64,000 nucleotides of DNA from Membranipora membranacea. Its lineage: Eukaryota; Bryozoa; Gymnolaemata; Cheilostomatida; Membraniporidae. The translations under genes were made by a program, and so were the position numbers. Position 1 is the stretch's first letter; each line of letters starts with the position of its first letter. The notes under the pieces are model-generated. The model was not told the origin of the DNA, did no database searches, and worked only from the letters and a program-made list of their open reading frames with translations. Location: contig OU612067.1 of assembly GCA_914767715.1 (NCBI GenBank), positions 17,801,001-17,865,000 on the forward strand, written 5' to 3'. Positions 36,601-50,073 of this stretch are shown piece by piece.

Positions 36601-39600
36601 CTATCCTCAAAAGTTATCACAGGGACAATGATATAAACAATCTAAGGAAATCCAAACCATGTAAACAGGAAGCTTTCATGTTGCCATGCCTTCAGATTCA
36701 CCAGGCATATTTTTGGTAGTTTTTTTTTTATCTATCTGCAATACTATGGACCTGACAATTTGGAGTGATGTTCATGAAGTGTTTTGGATTATTATCTTAC
36801 CCGAGCTCGTTGAGGTAACAGAACAGTTCATAAGATCCCTCGACTTCTTTTTTGGTACTAAGGTTAGTCACCTTGATGGGGATTCCTAAAGAGATCACAA
36901 AGAAAGATTTGTAGATAAATACATCGAGCTGTCACAAGAGTTTCTTACAGCAATAGATGTGTAGATTTTAGGGGCCACTGAGACACAGCTGTGACTTATT
37001 ACTTCAACAACTAGCCATTAATCTAAACCAATGATTCTCACTCGAAAATTTTTTTTGATTGTGCGAGTTAATGTGAAAATTCTTTAATTCTCTACTTGAG
37101 CTGTCAGTACACTAATTCCTGAATTCTTTATATTAACCATACAATTAATATGGTCTGTGATATGAGCGCAGTCAATCAATAAGGCATGCAAAGAGATTAA
37201 AGCCGCTATCCACCTTCCGCTATTGCTTTGGTGTCACTAGTGATAGCATTCTCAGTTCATCATTGAGGAAGCAGTGGTTGAATGCTACTACTGTTTGCAG
37301 ACATAAACTGTATGTATTTGTCACTGAAGCATTGAATCAATTAGCCTTGTAAAACACCATGGAGCCTCAACTATTCAGAGATATAGGAGGCACAATAGAA
37401 CGCTGGTTTTGCATCTGATAACCTTAGACAAGTCGAGTTGCCTTTCTTGGTCGAATCGAGTCACCTTACATATAACCCCCAAGGCAAACTGCCCACTGAT
37501 ATCACACCCCTCCCTCTGAGTAGCGATTGGAACAGAAACTAAGTAAGATCATGTAAGATCAAATCGCCTGTATTTGAATCCAATCAGCTCTAAATTCATG
37601 ACTTTTTATATATCGAAGTATCCTACCTCCTTTGAATGAGATGACGATAGAGTCTTTAGTATCGGAGGCTTTCTCAGGATCGACAGTCATCTGATAGATG
37701 CCTGCTGGTGGCTCTGCTGCTGGGTCCTCTAGTATACCAGACTCATATGATATGTGCATCAGGTTAGCGTCCATAGACCAGGGGGATTTAGGGTTCACAG
37801 GCAGTGATATGTTGTTGGCCTGCAAAGAATAAATTCACATACATGTAACTTGGTCATATGGCACAGCATAGGGATAAGCATATTATTGTTTGTATCCTCA
37901 TAGGATGCTAGACTTTCTCATTATTTCCCTTTTGTATCAAAGTTTTTTTCTAGATGCAAGTTTAAAACAGTCCTAGATGAAATGGTATAGTACCAGAGAC
38001 TATAGATATATCTATAGTCTCTGATAGTACTCATAGTGTCAAATATAAAAACTAGTTAGACATAGGATGTGTCAGTATCTCAAGCAGCTAATGTTACATA
38101 AAATTATGTATTACAAGAGCCTCTTCACCTAGAGTTTTAGAAATTGTTTTTGCAACAAAAATGCAAAGTGAGCATCCTATAAAACCACCATAACCAATGT
38201 GAAGGTTCACTTAGGACAGATAGACCAGAGACCTATAGATAGTTTTGGTCAGACAATAAGAGTGACCGAACCTCTTAAATGATAAAAAGACAACAAAATA
38301 CTCATTGATTGAAGGTACTATACTATCCTTCATGATACAAACCACAAAAATTCAGTGAGTAATTAAATCCATTTTCTTTTGCTTGTCTAACCTGGTTTGT
38401 ACCTGCTTCAAATAAAATCGTGTCTGGGAAAACTATCAAAACAGTCACTGTTTTCTGTTTTAAAAGAAACAGCTGCAAAAGATGAAATGTATCAAAACGC
38501 CTGACCCATGCTGATAAAGCTATGCCTTAAACCTGGCTTCCCATTGTGATTTTGTATTGTTATGGTTACGAATCATTGAGAATAGCCACAAAATTGAAAG
38601 TTGATTTCATCAGCTATAATTATAAATTTTGCTGATGCAATGCAGGATACTAAAGCCTTCAGGTTTTATACATGATTATTACTAGAGGGGCCAATTTCCA
38701 GGTGAAACTATCCCTATCATCTGAAGGGTGCTTGTGAAATTCCAAACATTGAAAAACTTGTGAGAACTAGTCATGAATCAGGGCGCACACCTCACTAAGC
38801 CACCACAATTCACTACATAGAGTCTAGCCTTAGCATTATGTCCTCAAGAGATTATGATTGTTAGGCCTAATCCTCTCCAATATTAGACGTAGTGTAGGTA
38901 TTAGCAATGAGTTCAGGACTTGGAGGGCATGTCAGGATAAAAGCTGACGTCTTCATCTTGATCGGGATGACTTTCACAATATTTAAAAAGCCGACCAAAA
39001 TAGTTTGTGCCAACTCATCTCACATTAGCCTTTTTTTCAATATTAGCCTCATGTTTTGTTTTCTACTTTCATAGCTTTCTATTTCCCTGCCAAGAAAGCT
39101 TAAGTATACCACAAGGTTTAATTAAAATGGAGCTAACTAACTGTGCCATCTGTTTTGATTAAACAAAACATGTCAGATCAGCAAACTACTATATCCATGC
39201 CCTGTGACAGTATTTTATTCCATTCCATCGCAACACAAACTTACGCTGGCGTATTCGAAGAGATCTTTCCTTCCTGGGAAGCGTTTGTAAAACTCTGGTA
39301 GTCTCCATGGTGCGATGATAGTGACATCTCTGTACAGAGCGTAGGCTGATAACTCAAACCTAATCTGATCGTTACCTTTACCTGTGGCTCCGTGAGATAG
39401 GTATTTAGCGCCATGCTGCTTGGCAACCTTTACTAACGCCCTGTAAAATAGTGAGTAAAAAATTAAAAGGAAAACCACAGATGATATATTTAATTTGTCG
39501 GCGACATTTTCCAGTTGATAGCCGCATATTTAGTTTAAACAATTTCATAGTCTCCAACTGTCTCCTATCTAGTTTTTCAAGACACAAAACATGTTGATCA

Positions 39601-41365
39601 GAGAAAATGCAGCTACCATATATGTGAAAACACACCAATCACACAGATAAGTGGTTGTGCATTGATATATTACATATAATATCAGGTTTTGTTGTGCAGC
39701 CGGATAATTCTAGGGGGATTTATGATGAGAAAGTACATTGTATAGCCTTCTAATAGTGCAAAGAGCTGGGTATAAACAAGGTGTGTGCCAAGTTCCTAGT
39801 GTCTAAAATTGAAATCTTGAACAAAAATTTGGCATACTGGACAATAAAACATGGTTTTCAGTGTGAATCATTCATGGGTTTTCAACAAAATACTAATTGT
39901 CTCAAGACCACACCTGTTGAGAATAGAAGAATTCTCAAAAAATACTTTTATTGATTAGAAGTACGTACACCAAGTACACAAACTTCACCTTAAATGACTA
40001 GTCTGTTCTTAATCACCCAACGATGTGATAGTCTGTCAGCCTATGTTGAGACTGGTATTGGTACAGTTGGTCTACCTAAACAATTAAATGGCTCCTGCCT
40101 GCTATCATACAGACCAAAGTGTTTATATCTAATACACTAAAATGTTCTACTTGTTTTTAAGATCATATCACAGAGTAAGGATTCCTTACTCTGTGATCAT
40201 ATTGTGATGTGGATCCCATGTGGATTTGTACCAGCAGTACTATGTGGAAACGGCTATAAGCGTAGAGACATAAAAACATGACAACGAGCCACAATAATTC
40301 ACTGGGACTAAATGCTTTTCATTAATCCACTTGCTACACTACGTGTAAGTGTTTTTTTGAACAAAGTGCAACGTAAAAGAGAATGCCAACGATCAATCTC
40401 TGCAATGCTGAAGATTCAAACAACCCAGGTAGAAATAAAAATTTGAAATGTTGATATAGCGCCCAGAAAAATGTAGCTATTGACAGAGCGAGTCCTAGCT
40501 TCATGTCAGCCAAGATCTTACCTTGAAATACAGGGACGCGCTAGGGCTGTCCCCAACATGTATCGGTCTTCGTATATTCCATTAGCTTGAACAGACGGCC
40601 AAATAAACTCTTCAACGAATTCTTTCCTTACATCAGCCACAACAAGCTAAAAGATTAAATGATGATACTTACTGAAATTTGACATCTGTGATATCTACTA
40701 TGCTTTATATTATAATATATACCAGCAGCATCCAAAAGAAACAGTGGGTTATTTAAAAAAATAATTTTGATTTAAATTTGAAAAATCTAACAAGCCAGAT
40801 ACAGAAAATTGACGACTTCTACCTTTGATCCGAGCATCTCAACTTTCTTGTGGGCAGCATCGAAGTCTTCCTCCTGGCCAACATCTGCCTGAAAATAGAA
40901 TGACACTATTATTCAACCTCTGCTAGATTACAATGTTTTACCGAGGAGTCCACCCTCAACCGCTCAATTTGTGCAAGTCCACAACCTAACTTATGCTCTA
41001 GTCGGCCACCTGACTTAACTTAACACTAGGTAAAAATGTGGTCAAGTCTGTGCTCTATATATTACACCGTAACACAATAATCAAATCTAGAAATGATATA
41101 GTTGCAACTAATATGATTCATCAAAGACAGAAATTTTGGGAGACACAACTCATAAATTACCAAGAAACTAAACATGAATATGAATGAACTCCTTCAACTA
41201 GTTGTTGTGGGCAAAATAGCTTACCATGAAAGCGATCACTTCATATCCTTGCTCTTTCAGCCACAAGACGATACAGGATGTATCCAGACCTCCGCTGTAA
41301 GCCAACACTACTTTCTTCTTCTCTCCTCCATTTGCAACTGTTGGGGCATCTCCGTTTGCAGACAT
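33665..41365 (-). CDS. ASS1: Argininosuccinate synthase
   Basis: This enzyme condenses citrulline and aspartate with ATP to argininosuccinate in the cytosol, for arginine synthesis and the urea/NO-citrulline cycles. Ten coding exons (41365-41225, 40888-40823, 40646-40522, 39440-39245, 37819-37627, 36885-36801, 36491-36295, 35593-35437, 34178-34076, 33742-33665) join in phase to give 446 aa, against about 412 in vertebrates. Visible signatures are the ATP pyrophosphatase loop AYSGGLDTS (22-30), [57 protein letters not shown] and SPEC. The N-terminus has about 15 extra residues before the loop. The C-terminus carries a short extra Pro-rich tail ([20 protein letters not shown]) on its own exon. 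The start ATG is the only one close to the family start. All catalytic motifs are intact. Confidence 0.96.
37370..37480. repeat. Dispersed repeat fragment in a synthase intron
   Basis: This matches the 1590-1935 repeat through CTGGTTTTG, ATAACCTT and GAGTTGCCTTTCTTG in the same order. It lies between the exons ending at 36885 and starting at 37627. Confidence 0.45.
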
Positions 41366-42018
41366 GATGATCTAATCATAGAAGCAAGGGGTAGTATAAT
41401 AAGTAACAGTGAGTGAGCGTTAGCAAGCAAGAAGGTTCAGCAGTTTTTTTCCAATTCATCGCTCACTTTGTTTGTATATTATATATGATAATAATAATAA
41501 TGTATAGTATATATATATATAGAAAATGCCTACTCTACTTGTTAATAAGTTTATATATATATATATATACCTTGATCTGTGGTGTGAAGTAGTAGTAGAG
41601 AATAAATCCCTTGAATGGTAAAGTATCCTTGGCCCTCTCCTTTATATACACCTCTGCAGCAAAAGATTGACGTGTTTGGTTGGTTATCTGCCAAATGACA
41701 ACACACAAAAATCAAATTTGCAATGTTTGCTTGATTAGATGGTGATGAAAGACTACCAGTCAATCAAAGCGTGATGAGCATGCTGTTTTTCAATTTCAAC
41801 ACTCACCCACAACAAATGGTAAGCTCAAAATCTTCATTTTTTCTTCCTTCATATAACGGACCTTTGTAAATAGCCCGATTAGAATAATTTTAAGGGCACT
41901 GGGTTATCAAATCTGATTGGTCTATTACAAGACTCAAAACATTCTCACATCCGTTTTGAGGTTTGAGAAAGTTTTGATAGTGAATAAAAAAGTTCATATT
42001 GGTTCAACTAACCAAAGT
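41366..42018. promoter_or_regulatory. Divergent promoter interval of the synthase and PIG-U genes
   Basis: The two start codons (41365 on the minus strand, 42019 on the plus strand) are 653 bases apart and point away from each other, so both promoters must lie here unless there are upstream non-coding exons. The stretch contains two alternating TA runs (41505-41522 and 41552-41571) and no protein-coding exon. No defined transcription-factor sites could be assigned by eye. Confidence 0.55.
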
Positions 42019-45000
42019 ATGATTATAGCCGGGACATTTACCCTCGTGTCAGGGTTTCTACTCAGACTTTGGGCAGTAGAAAGTCCCTATCTCACATCTA
42101 TTATCAACCAAAATGAAATTGTAAGCCCCCTGACCTCTTGGAAGAGGGGTAAGTGAATTCTCTTCTTGACAACAAACTTACAAAGAATGAAAAAGTTAAT
42201 CATTAATGTTTGCACACAGTTGGAGTTGCATGCTGGCTCACTTCCACTTTCAACTATAATGTCTGATGTGTCACCCTTCTTTATGATATATAATCAGCAA
42301 GACTGTGAGAACATAACTGAATTGTCAAATTTGTGTATAATAATACATCTATATATATCTATATATATCTAGTTATATCATATATCTATCTATGCTATGG
42401 TATGACAATATTGTATGTGAGAACAAATGAGTATAAGAAGCAAGGCAAGGAGGAACAGAGCGTTACTCCTTGATGAGAACATCAGCAAACAAGCGTCATA
42501 ATGTACTGTACAGAGAAAGAGGGCTAGTATATTATAACACATAGGCTATGGTTCCTTAGGTTATGTGCATATCTATTGCGCAAGAGTCAAACCCCACTCT
42601 CTAACTTGGAAAATACATGTTATTCCCTTGACCTAGGATAAGGGCCGTCAGAGGTCTTATACCCAATCCGTACACTAATTGATGGAGAGGTAGATCTTCT
42701 CTGATAAAGATTTGGGAGCCATTTCTATTACAAAAGTTTGAGCCTTAGACTTATTTTTTTGATGTTTCAAAAATTATTATGTTTGTGATTGCAGTAACAG
42801 AAGGCTTGTACCTGAAACGCCATGGTATATCCCCCTACGATGGTGATGTGTTTCATCAGGTGAGAAGCGATGAGCCTGATTAAGTCCTGCTCAGTGTCTC
42901 ATTCCTTAGTGTCAAGAATTCCCCTACTTGACTTTGATAGTGGTAGGTATAAAACTACGTAAAAATCTTTGGCATCCTGTATAAGAAACTTATGCAGGAT
43001 GCCAATGATTAAGACAAAAGAGTTTTATACCTACCTGTATCAAAAGTTTTAGATGTTATGCCATTATAAACACAGGGCCTTTTTAAACTGTCTTTGATGG
43101 ATTTACCAATAGACTGCTATCTTATTTAGTCTGTTGTGGGTTTGCTTAGACTACAAAGTACATACCAATAATGCGATGGCGTGCATGTGATGTCCTACAT
43201 CTCAACAGAATTGATTTATTTAATGTTGTGAAGCATCTAATACTCTCTTCACTTTTAGAGCCCTATTATGCTCAGTTTTGTTGACTATTTGGAGCAAGGA
43301 TGGAATAGAGTTGTGCCCCAAATGTTTGTGGTAAGTATGATTTCCGCATACCAAGGTAATTAAAAGAGTCTGAGTCTATATAACTACTTGAGCACCCGAA
43401 TGGCTGCCCAGCTTACCCCCTCTTCCCAATGCTTTATTACAGAACGATCTATCGATCCTATGAATAGTAGATAGATCAACTTAAGGCCCCTGCCATTACT
43501 TTGAAGGTCAGTAGTTTGTATACTAAGTGATCATTACAAACAGTCCTGTTAGCATTAATATTGAGTTCCCATAAAGAATCAGATTTAAATATGGGAACCT
43601 CTGGTTTAGAGAGTTTGATGTCCGAATGACGATATGACTAATATACTAGAACATTTGTAATTTTTTGTAGTTGTTTGACCTGATAACTGCTGTGATGATT
43701 GGTTTGGCTGCCAGGGAGACGGGCAGATTTATGGTAAGCCTCGTGGAGTTTATTGTTTTTGTATAATCATCAACATCATTACATGATTGTTTTATCTTAA
43801 GAAATGAGTGATTATCCCTTGCCTTGACCCTACATGATATATTACACTCATTATCCTGCTAGGTCTAAGAGTTCTAAGAAACCAATATCGAAGAACCCAA
43901 TATCACCCAATATCGAACTGGTCATTGGTATTGTCATTGGTATCAAGTTTTATAACATCCTGTTTTAGATGTTATTGATTAAAGTATCAGATAATAATGC
44001 TCCTGTGAAGACCTAGATCAAGTTTAATCTGATTGTCTGCATCCCAGTTGACTCCTAAATGATAACGCCTTCTTATAGTCACTATAATTTTGCTTCATCA
44101 TTGATGACAAGCAATAAAACAATCTCTCTCTCCTTCCACTGGTTACTGCGGCGTGACCAGTGGATTGGGAGCAGCTCAGAATGCAGGCAAATGGACCAAA
44201 CTTGGTCTAATGAAGGCCAGGCATTTAATTACCGAAGTCCTCTGCTTCTAAATGTTCTCTATTTTTTAGCTATTGCTGCAGCAGAAAAGCCGTCCAAATT
44301 ACCACAAAAACTGTGGCGAAGATAAACTTCTAACAGACAGGTCTTTTAGAGGTGTATTTGTATATACAGCTGCTATGTACCTCTTCAACCCCTACTCACT
44401 CGCTGCTTGTATTGCGAAATCCACTGCGGTGTTTGATAATATCATCATGGCCTACATGATCATTCTCACACTAAAAGGTAGGAATGATTCAGCTATTTGT
44501 GTTGTGCTCACTTGTTTTATGATATTTTATTGACATGAGCGTTCCTTGATAGGTGTGAAAACACTGACAATGGTGATGATGACCAATTATTTAAAAGTTA
44601 AGTTTTTTGGACCCACCATTAGTCTATATTCACATTCAAGATATAAGGTAGTTTTTTTAGTCCGCTTCATATAAGCGCCCAAAGACATTGACCATTCTCA
44701 TAACTTGCTTTATAAAATAGTTAACAACTATTTGTATTATCTTATAAGGGCTGATCGGTATTGTATTTTCAGGTTGGAGATTCGGATGTACTTTGCTGCT
44801 CGCATTGTTAGCTTATCAGAACTTTTACTCCATCATGCTGATTGTGCCAGTCGCTCTCTGCTTGGTGCAGGTAACTCTACCTCTACTGTTTGTTGGCTGA
44901 AGTCATCATAAAATCACTGTGTTTCCATGGAGCAACAATAGCTGACCCAGCCTCCCAATTTTGGTTTTCTTTGCAACATATAATGCCAATGATGCAATTA

Positions 45001-48000
45001 TTTTGAATTAAATTTACAATTTACTAGCCCAAAATATTGGTCTGCGATAGGCCAGTTTTCAAATGTTTATGGTAGCTATATGTATGTAGGTTTAGGCACA
45101 ATTTGTGTATTCATCACAAAATCGCATATGATGTTTGTAATTTTTCTGGCACACAGAGAGATATGTTAGGAGTGGTACGCTACACCAGCAGGAAGGCTCT
45201 CTCCTCCATCTCACTGACTGTTATCCTGACTGCTGCATGGCTCGCCTCACTGTTATATTACTCACAGACTCTGCATGGCTCCTGGGATTTCCTCAGATCT
45301 ACTTATGGTTTCATGTAAGTCACAAAAGTTCTGTCAGCTGGAAAATTCACAAGTTCTATCACTCATCTGCAAACGATGTTAGGATAAGATCATTTTTTTT
45401 GGAGAGGCTTCACTTCCGTAGCTTTCAGATTTTAGCCCGGAGCACACATTTATCACTGCACCGCAAAAGGATTCTAACCCGATGCGTCTGGATACTTGTG
45501 TGCTCCTAACAGCTGAATCCCCCCCCCCTCCAGATTAGCGATATCAAAAGGTTCTCTGTTACTCAAATAAACCTAAATAAACTTGAAATTCAATCAAATG
45601 TACCATGAAATCACTGGATATCTGTAAAGCTGAATATTTATTTAATACTTGATCATTTCAATTGTCATATTCACAGTCGAGCAGACATGTACAAAGAAGA
45701 CATTATTTAGAAATAGTTAACATCACATGCATATCTTAGTACTTCAGCCTTGGCAGGCTATCGGGGTTGGGTGAGTGGGGGGACACCTCCCATCCCTGGC
45801 AGCCTGCCCAGGCTAACTTCAGCCACCGTATGAAATAACTGGGGTCATCTATTTGTTTATAGGCTAAGCGTGCCGGAGCTGACTCCTAACATGGGAGTAT
45901 TCTGGTATTTCTTCACTGAAATGTTCACACATTTCGAGCAGTTCTTTCTCATAGTATTCCAAGTGAACGCATTCATCTATACCATTCCACTTGCCATAAA
46001 ACTAAGGTCAGTAACAACAAAGCAATCTGTCATGACACAAACATTGTATAAATGGATAGCAACCGGTGTTTAGTTGAGTGTAAGTTTGCAATCTATGTAC
46101 TCTTATCATTATCTATCGTGTCAAGGATCTTGTCATATCATTTTATCACATGTCCTTCTAAACTCGCAATACATTGTATCTCAAGCTGCAGGGTTAATCA
46201 ATGCCCTTGGACTGGTCCCAGTTCTGCTATAATAATCATTTGATAAACTCTAAAATCCTATACAAGCAGACTGATATGTGTCTAATTAGAAATTGGTGTA
46301 GCAAATGGGAGTTGTCACCTCTCTGAACCTTAACCTCAGAGAGATGACAACTCCCGTATTTGAGATAAACTATATAATTTGTATGTAATCTAAATTGATT
46401 CCTTGTCATAACCAACTTCTACCTACCATGATAATGAGTTTCCTATTTTATGAACTTTTGAAATGTCAAAGTGTCTTCTTTTGCGATTATGTTCATTTAT
46501 TTGATGCTGGATGACAAAACACAGTCTCAGTTCTGTGTGGTACTGCAGTTACAGGATCAGATGTAATATGGACTGCAGAAATATGTGACAGATCAGGATT
46601 TACACATTAGAAAGAAGGAAAATGTCTTCATTTGGATGTAAAAAACTATGATAAAAAGCTTTACAAAAAATAGATAGAACATTCCGAATTCACTCAATAA
46701 TTACTGTTTGTATGACATCTATGTATTAAATGACGAGTCATTATCACATTATTTATGTTTTTCTTTGCAGACATCATCCAGCATTCCTGTTATACACGCT
46801 CATAGTGATTATGGCAATATTTAAATCCTATCCCACTTATGCAGATGTAGGATTTTATCTTGCCCTTTTGCCTTGCTGGAGTTTTGCTACATCATGTAAG
46901 TATGTTATGCTTTGTCAGCTCACGTCAGTAATAATCTTTCTTTTTTTGCATCCTTTGTAGTGTAATTTCCCTGTTATGCATGAGATAATATCTAAGTACT
47001 TTTAGCTAAGTTAATTAAATTATGATAGTTGTGAAATTTATGGAGATTGAATCATGATCATAACTGTGAAATTGTGATAATGATGGCAATTTGGATATCA
47101 GTTCTGACATTTATTGTCATTGGACTGTGTAAAAATGATTGGCAGGTTGTCAAATTCCTATGAAATCAAGTAAAATTATTGCTTTGTATTGATCAAAATT
47201 TTTTAATGCTTCATAAAATTGCAAAAACTCAAACAAAGAACTAAGTGTGACATCACTTACACAACAGGCGGGGATCTGACTCTAATGTTGGCAAAATGTA
47301 ACATCAGAATAATCAGGTTTTTCCTCAAATTGAAATTTTATCTATTTATTATCTACCCTGACAATACTTTATGACTTGCACTCATGATATTGACTAGTAT
47401 ATGAGGGGGAATGATAATAAAGCATGCATACATTACATACATCATATTGGTATATTTGTTTTTAATTTTAGATATGAGGAACACATTTATAGTAACTAAC
47501 ATGTACATCTGGTGCGCGATCCTATCACCTATATTCTATCATCTATGGATCTACTCTGGATCAGCTAATGCTAACTTCTACTTTGCTCTCTCACTAGTCT
47601 CGCTTGTAGCTCAGGTAATTATATATTTAAGTAGTTCTCTCCTTCTGTATTATCATTAGACTGACTGACTAATTAGACTTAGTGAGTCATGTTTGTCAAT
47701 GTATGACATAGCCACATCAGTGAATAATATTGTTGTTTTTATTTTATGTCACCAGGTTAGTTAAGTTTGTATGAAAGGTAATAGAATTTAGATTTGGAAC
47801 AAAATCTCGTATTTGTTCCGAATGCAATCCAGAGAGATCCACTTACATTTTTCTCCAATATTCATATTGATGTTGTGAGAACTGAGAGCCCTACTTAACC
47901 AGTTTGGTTGCGGTTTGTTTTGTAGATATTCTTTATATCGGACCTCATATTCGCCTACCTAAGGAGAGATTTTGATTTGTATCATCCATCACCAGAAGAG

Positions 48001-48090
48001 AATAAAGTGGAGAACGATAAAGACTCATCAGAACAAACAGAACAAAAATACAGTCCAAAACAAACAGTAGATAATGTCATTCTACAGTGA
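42019..48090 (+). CDS. PIGU: GPI transamidase subunit PIG-U
   Basis: PIG-U is a multi-pass ER membrane subunit of the GPI transamidase complex, thought to help present the GPI lipid for attachment to proteins. Eleven coding exons (42019-42148, 42795-42859, 43259-43330, 43671-43733, 44270-44477, 44773-44870, 45157-45314, 45863-46006, 46771-46895, 47472-47614, 47926-48090) join in phase to 456 aa; human PIG-U has 435. Family-typical stretches are [66 protein letters not shown] and [15 protein letters not shown]. Most exons encode hydrophobic membrane segments. The hydrophilic, Glu/Lys/Ser-rich C-terminal tail is longer than usual. The ATG at 42019 is chosen because a methionine 34 codons upstream would add non-homologous sequence. 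A polyadenylation signal AATAAA lies at 48168-48173. Confidence 0.95.
42932..43046. repeat. 115-bp inverted repeat in PIG-U intron 2
   Basis: The outer arms are CTTTGATAGTGGTAGGTATA (from 42932) and its near complement ending at 43046. Inner arms TGGCATCCTG and CAGGATGCCA flank a small loop. The structure could fold as RNA into one long hairpin, or it may be a small foldback element. Confidence 0.75.
46303..46362. repeat. Inverted repeat in PIG-U intron 8
   Basis: The arms GGGAGTTGTCACCTCTCTGA and its near complement TCAGAGAGATGACAACTCCC are separated by about 10 bases. It is one of several short hairpins in introns and intergenic DNA of this window. Confidence 0.75.
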
Positions 48091-49227
48091 GGCAGTATGA
48101 GCCTCTCTTTGTCTAAATGATGAGATTTTGAACTGAGTTCCCAAATAGCAATGATTGCTTGTAAGGCAATAAAGCTAAATTGCTGCTGTAAACTGACAGA
48201 TCCAGATGTTGTGTCTTGGGATGACATTGGAAAGATTTTTTGGCTATAGATTTAAAATCTCAAACATTTTCATCACATCTGATGAATATATATCACATCT
48301 GATGAACACTACATTGATGTACACTTTGCCAAAGATTTCTCTTCTAGTTGCTTGTATTGATAAATGTAGCGGTCTCAAAACAAACGTGTACGTTGAACAG
48401 CATTCATAGTGATTTATGAAAAAATATGGTGATGATGTTGATGATATCTAGTTTAATGCTTTTGCTATGGATTATGATGCTGTTAGCGGCTTTTCATTGT
48501 GATGTGTTTAGTAATGAATGCCACTGACAGCAAACCGGGCCAAAGTTCAAGCGAAGCGTAGTTTCTTATTGGTCAAACTAGGTTTTCACACAAAAACGGT
48601 GTTTTTATCAAATCTTTGGGCCCTCTAAGTATTTGTCATAAACAAACAAGTGCTTCTCATATTTTGATGGTTGTAAATAATAGTACAGAATACATCTCCA
48701 ATGTAATATAAGTTGTATTATATATTATTATATATGTATTATATATCTATTTCCCCCAAAATTATACCAATATAGGGCTTTAAAATTCCGATTAATCTAT
48801 CGTTCATGTTAACATTTCAACTATAAGCATACACACATTCATATGTTCATGGTTTTAGCCTACTACTTGCGTATTTCCTTTAGTTGGATGACATGGGAAT
48901 TACATGTTATACAATTGATCACAATACGGAGATGGTGAGACTGATAAGAGCCCATCATGGTCAAACAGCATATTTCTTGATCATCTCTCTAATAAAAGGT
49001 CTGAGGTCGACAAAGCTAGCTTTAGATGATCAAGTGCCTTCATAGGTCAAGTGTGAGGAGTTGTGTAGCCAATGAAATGTTATCTATGTTATATACTCAT
49101 AGATAATAGAAATAATATGTCCATTCTCCATGAGTATGCAACATGGAAAACTTTCCATTTTTGTAATAATATGTTTGCTTATTTTGTTTAATTTCTGCTC
49201 TTTTAAATTGACTTTATTACAGCGAAA
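48091..49227. other. PIG-U 3' UTR and downstream DNA, no gene seen
   Basis: The AATAAA at 48168-48173 is the likely poly(A) signal of PIG-U. The remaining AT-rich DNA contains TA-rich runs near 48715-48750 and no supported exon on either strand. Confidence 0.5.
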
Positions 49228-49347
49228 ATGAGTGGTGTTGATGAAGAACAATATTTAATAAAGGATAGAACCGAGACATACTCTTGGCTGCCTGATGCTA
49301 TAGAAGAATGTACACATATATATCTCAATATCTGTATAGAAGTGATG
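49228..49347 (+). CDS. Orphan first-exon-like segment, unknown protein
   Basis: The segment is preceded by a strong acceptor (TTTATTACAG at 49213-49222). It has an ATG in good context (AAAATGAG), stays open for exactly 40 codons and ends at a strong donor ATG|GTAAGT. The translation begins MSGVDEEQYLIKDRTETYSW and is acidic and hydrophilic, unlike the surrounding AT-rich frames. No convincing following exon was found on the plus strand before the next gene. The only candidate in phase (49798-49989) lies in an inverted repeat. It may be a real 5' exon of an unseen gene, a relic, or chance. I recognise no family. Confidence 0.3.
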
Positions 49348-49769
49348 GTAAGTTGAGCTTAACCACAGCCTAAAAATAAATACACAGCACGGAATGTCAT
49401 GTGACCCCATAGAAAATTATAAGCTATAATATTCTGGATCAATCAAATTCTTTCCTCCTTCCTTTGATGTTCAAGAAAATGCACTTCAGCGGCAGGAAAA
49501 ATAAAATGGCATTCTCCCTTTGAAACTTTTAAGTTTTTTTTTTAAATGTTATTGACTGAGACTAACATAACAGTACAATGTGCCAGTTGCAGTGCTGTAT
49601 ATAAATATTTATGCTGTGATTTTACCATTCAATTGCAAATCGGAGAATTTTGAATAAGTTTTGTGGTGGGAGCTAAGGAGTAAATAAGGTAAAGCCATGC
49701 TTAGTGTCAGTTGAGTAGTGTTAACACTAGCATAACATTTTTGGTTCATAGTGAGATCAAGTTTGATCC

Positions 49770-49912
49770 ATATATTCACTGTTCCTTATATTTTCAGGCA
49801 ATCTTTTATGAACTAGACCAGTGGGGGGGGGCAACTCCGAACGCAGGCAAATGGAACAAACTTGATCTAGTTCATAGTGGATTGCCTGCAAATATAATTA
49901 ATAGTGAATATA
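49770..49912. repeat. Foldback repeat with a G run
   Basis: The arms around TATGAACTAGA (left) and TCTAGTTCATA (right) extend outward through related TTCAGGCAATC / GATTGCCTGCAAATAT and TATTCACT / AGTGAATA segments. The centre holds a nine-base G run and GCAGGCAAATGGAACAAACTT. A related sequence occurs in PIG-U intron 4 near 44154-44210, so this is a dispersed family. Confidence 0.6.
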
Positions 49913-50010
49913 GTTTTGACAACTGTCCTGAGTTACTGTCATATTTTGCTCAGATAGCACTGATCTGCCCATCTTTGCTTCAGTACTAAGTGCTCAATAA
50001 TCATAACTCA

Positions 50011-50073
50011 AGCACCTCCTGCCCTTAACCAGGGAGGGTGGGACACCCTCCCTGGTTAAGGGCAGGAGGTGCT
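50011..50073. repeat. Perfect 30-bp stem hairpin
   Basis: Bases 50011-50040 and 50044-50073 are perfect reverse complements separated by only three bases. The stem starts AGCACCTCCTGCCC. Such a cruciform-prone palindrome is unlikely by chance. It may be a recent foldback event or an assembly or library artefact. Confidence 0.9.

Noticed and set aside
49798-49989. Possible second coding exon following the orphan exon at 49228-49347
   Set aside because: It is in phase and open, but it lies inside a foldback repeat whose arms explain its sequence. A related repeat occurs in a PIG-U intron, and the frame depends on a nine-base G run.
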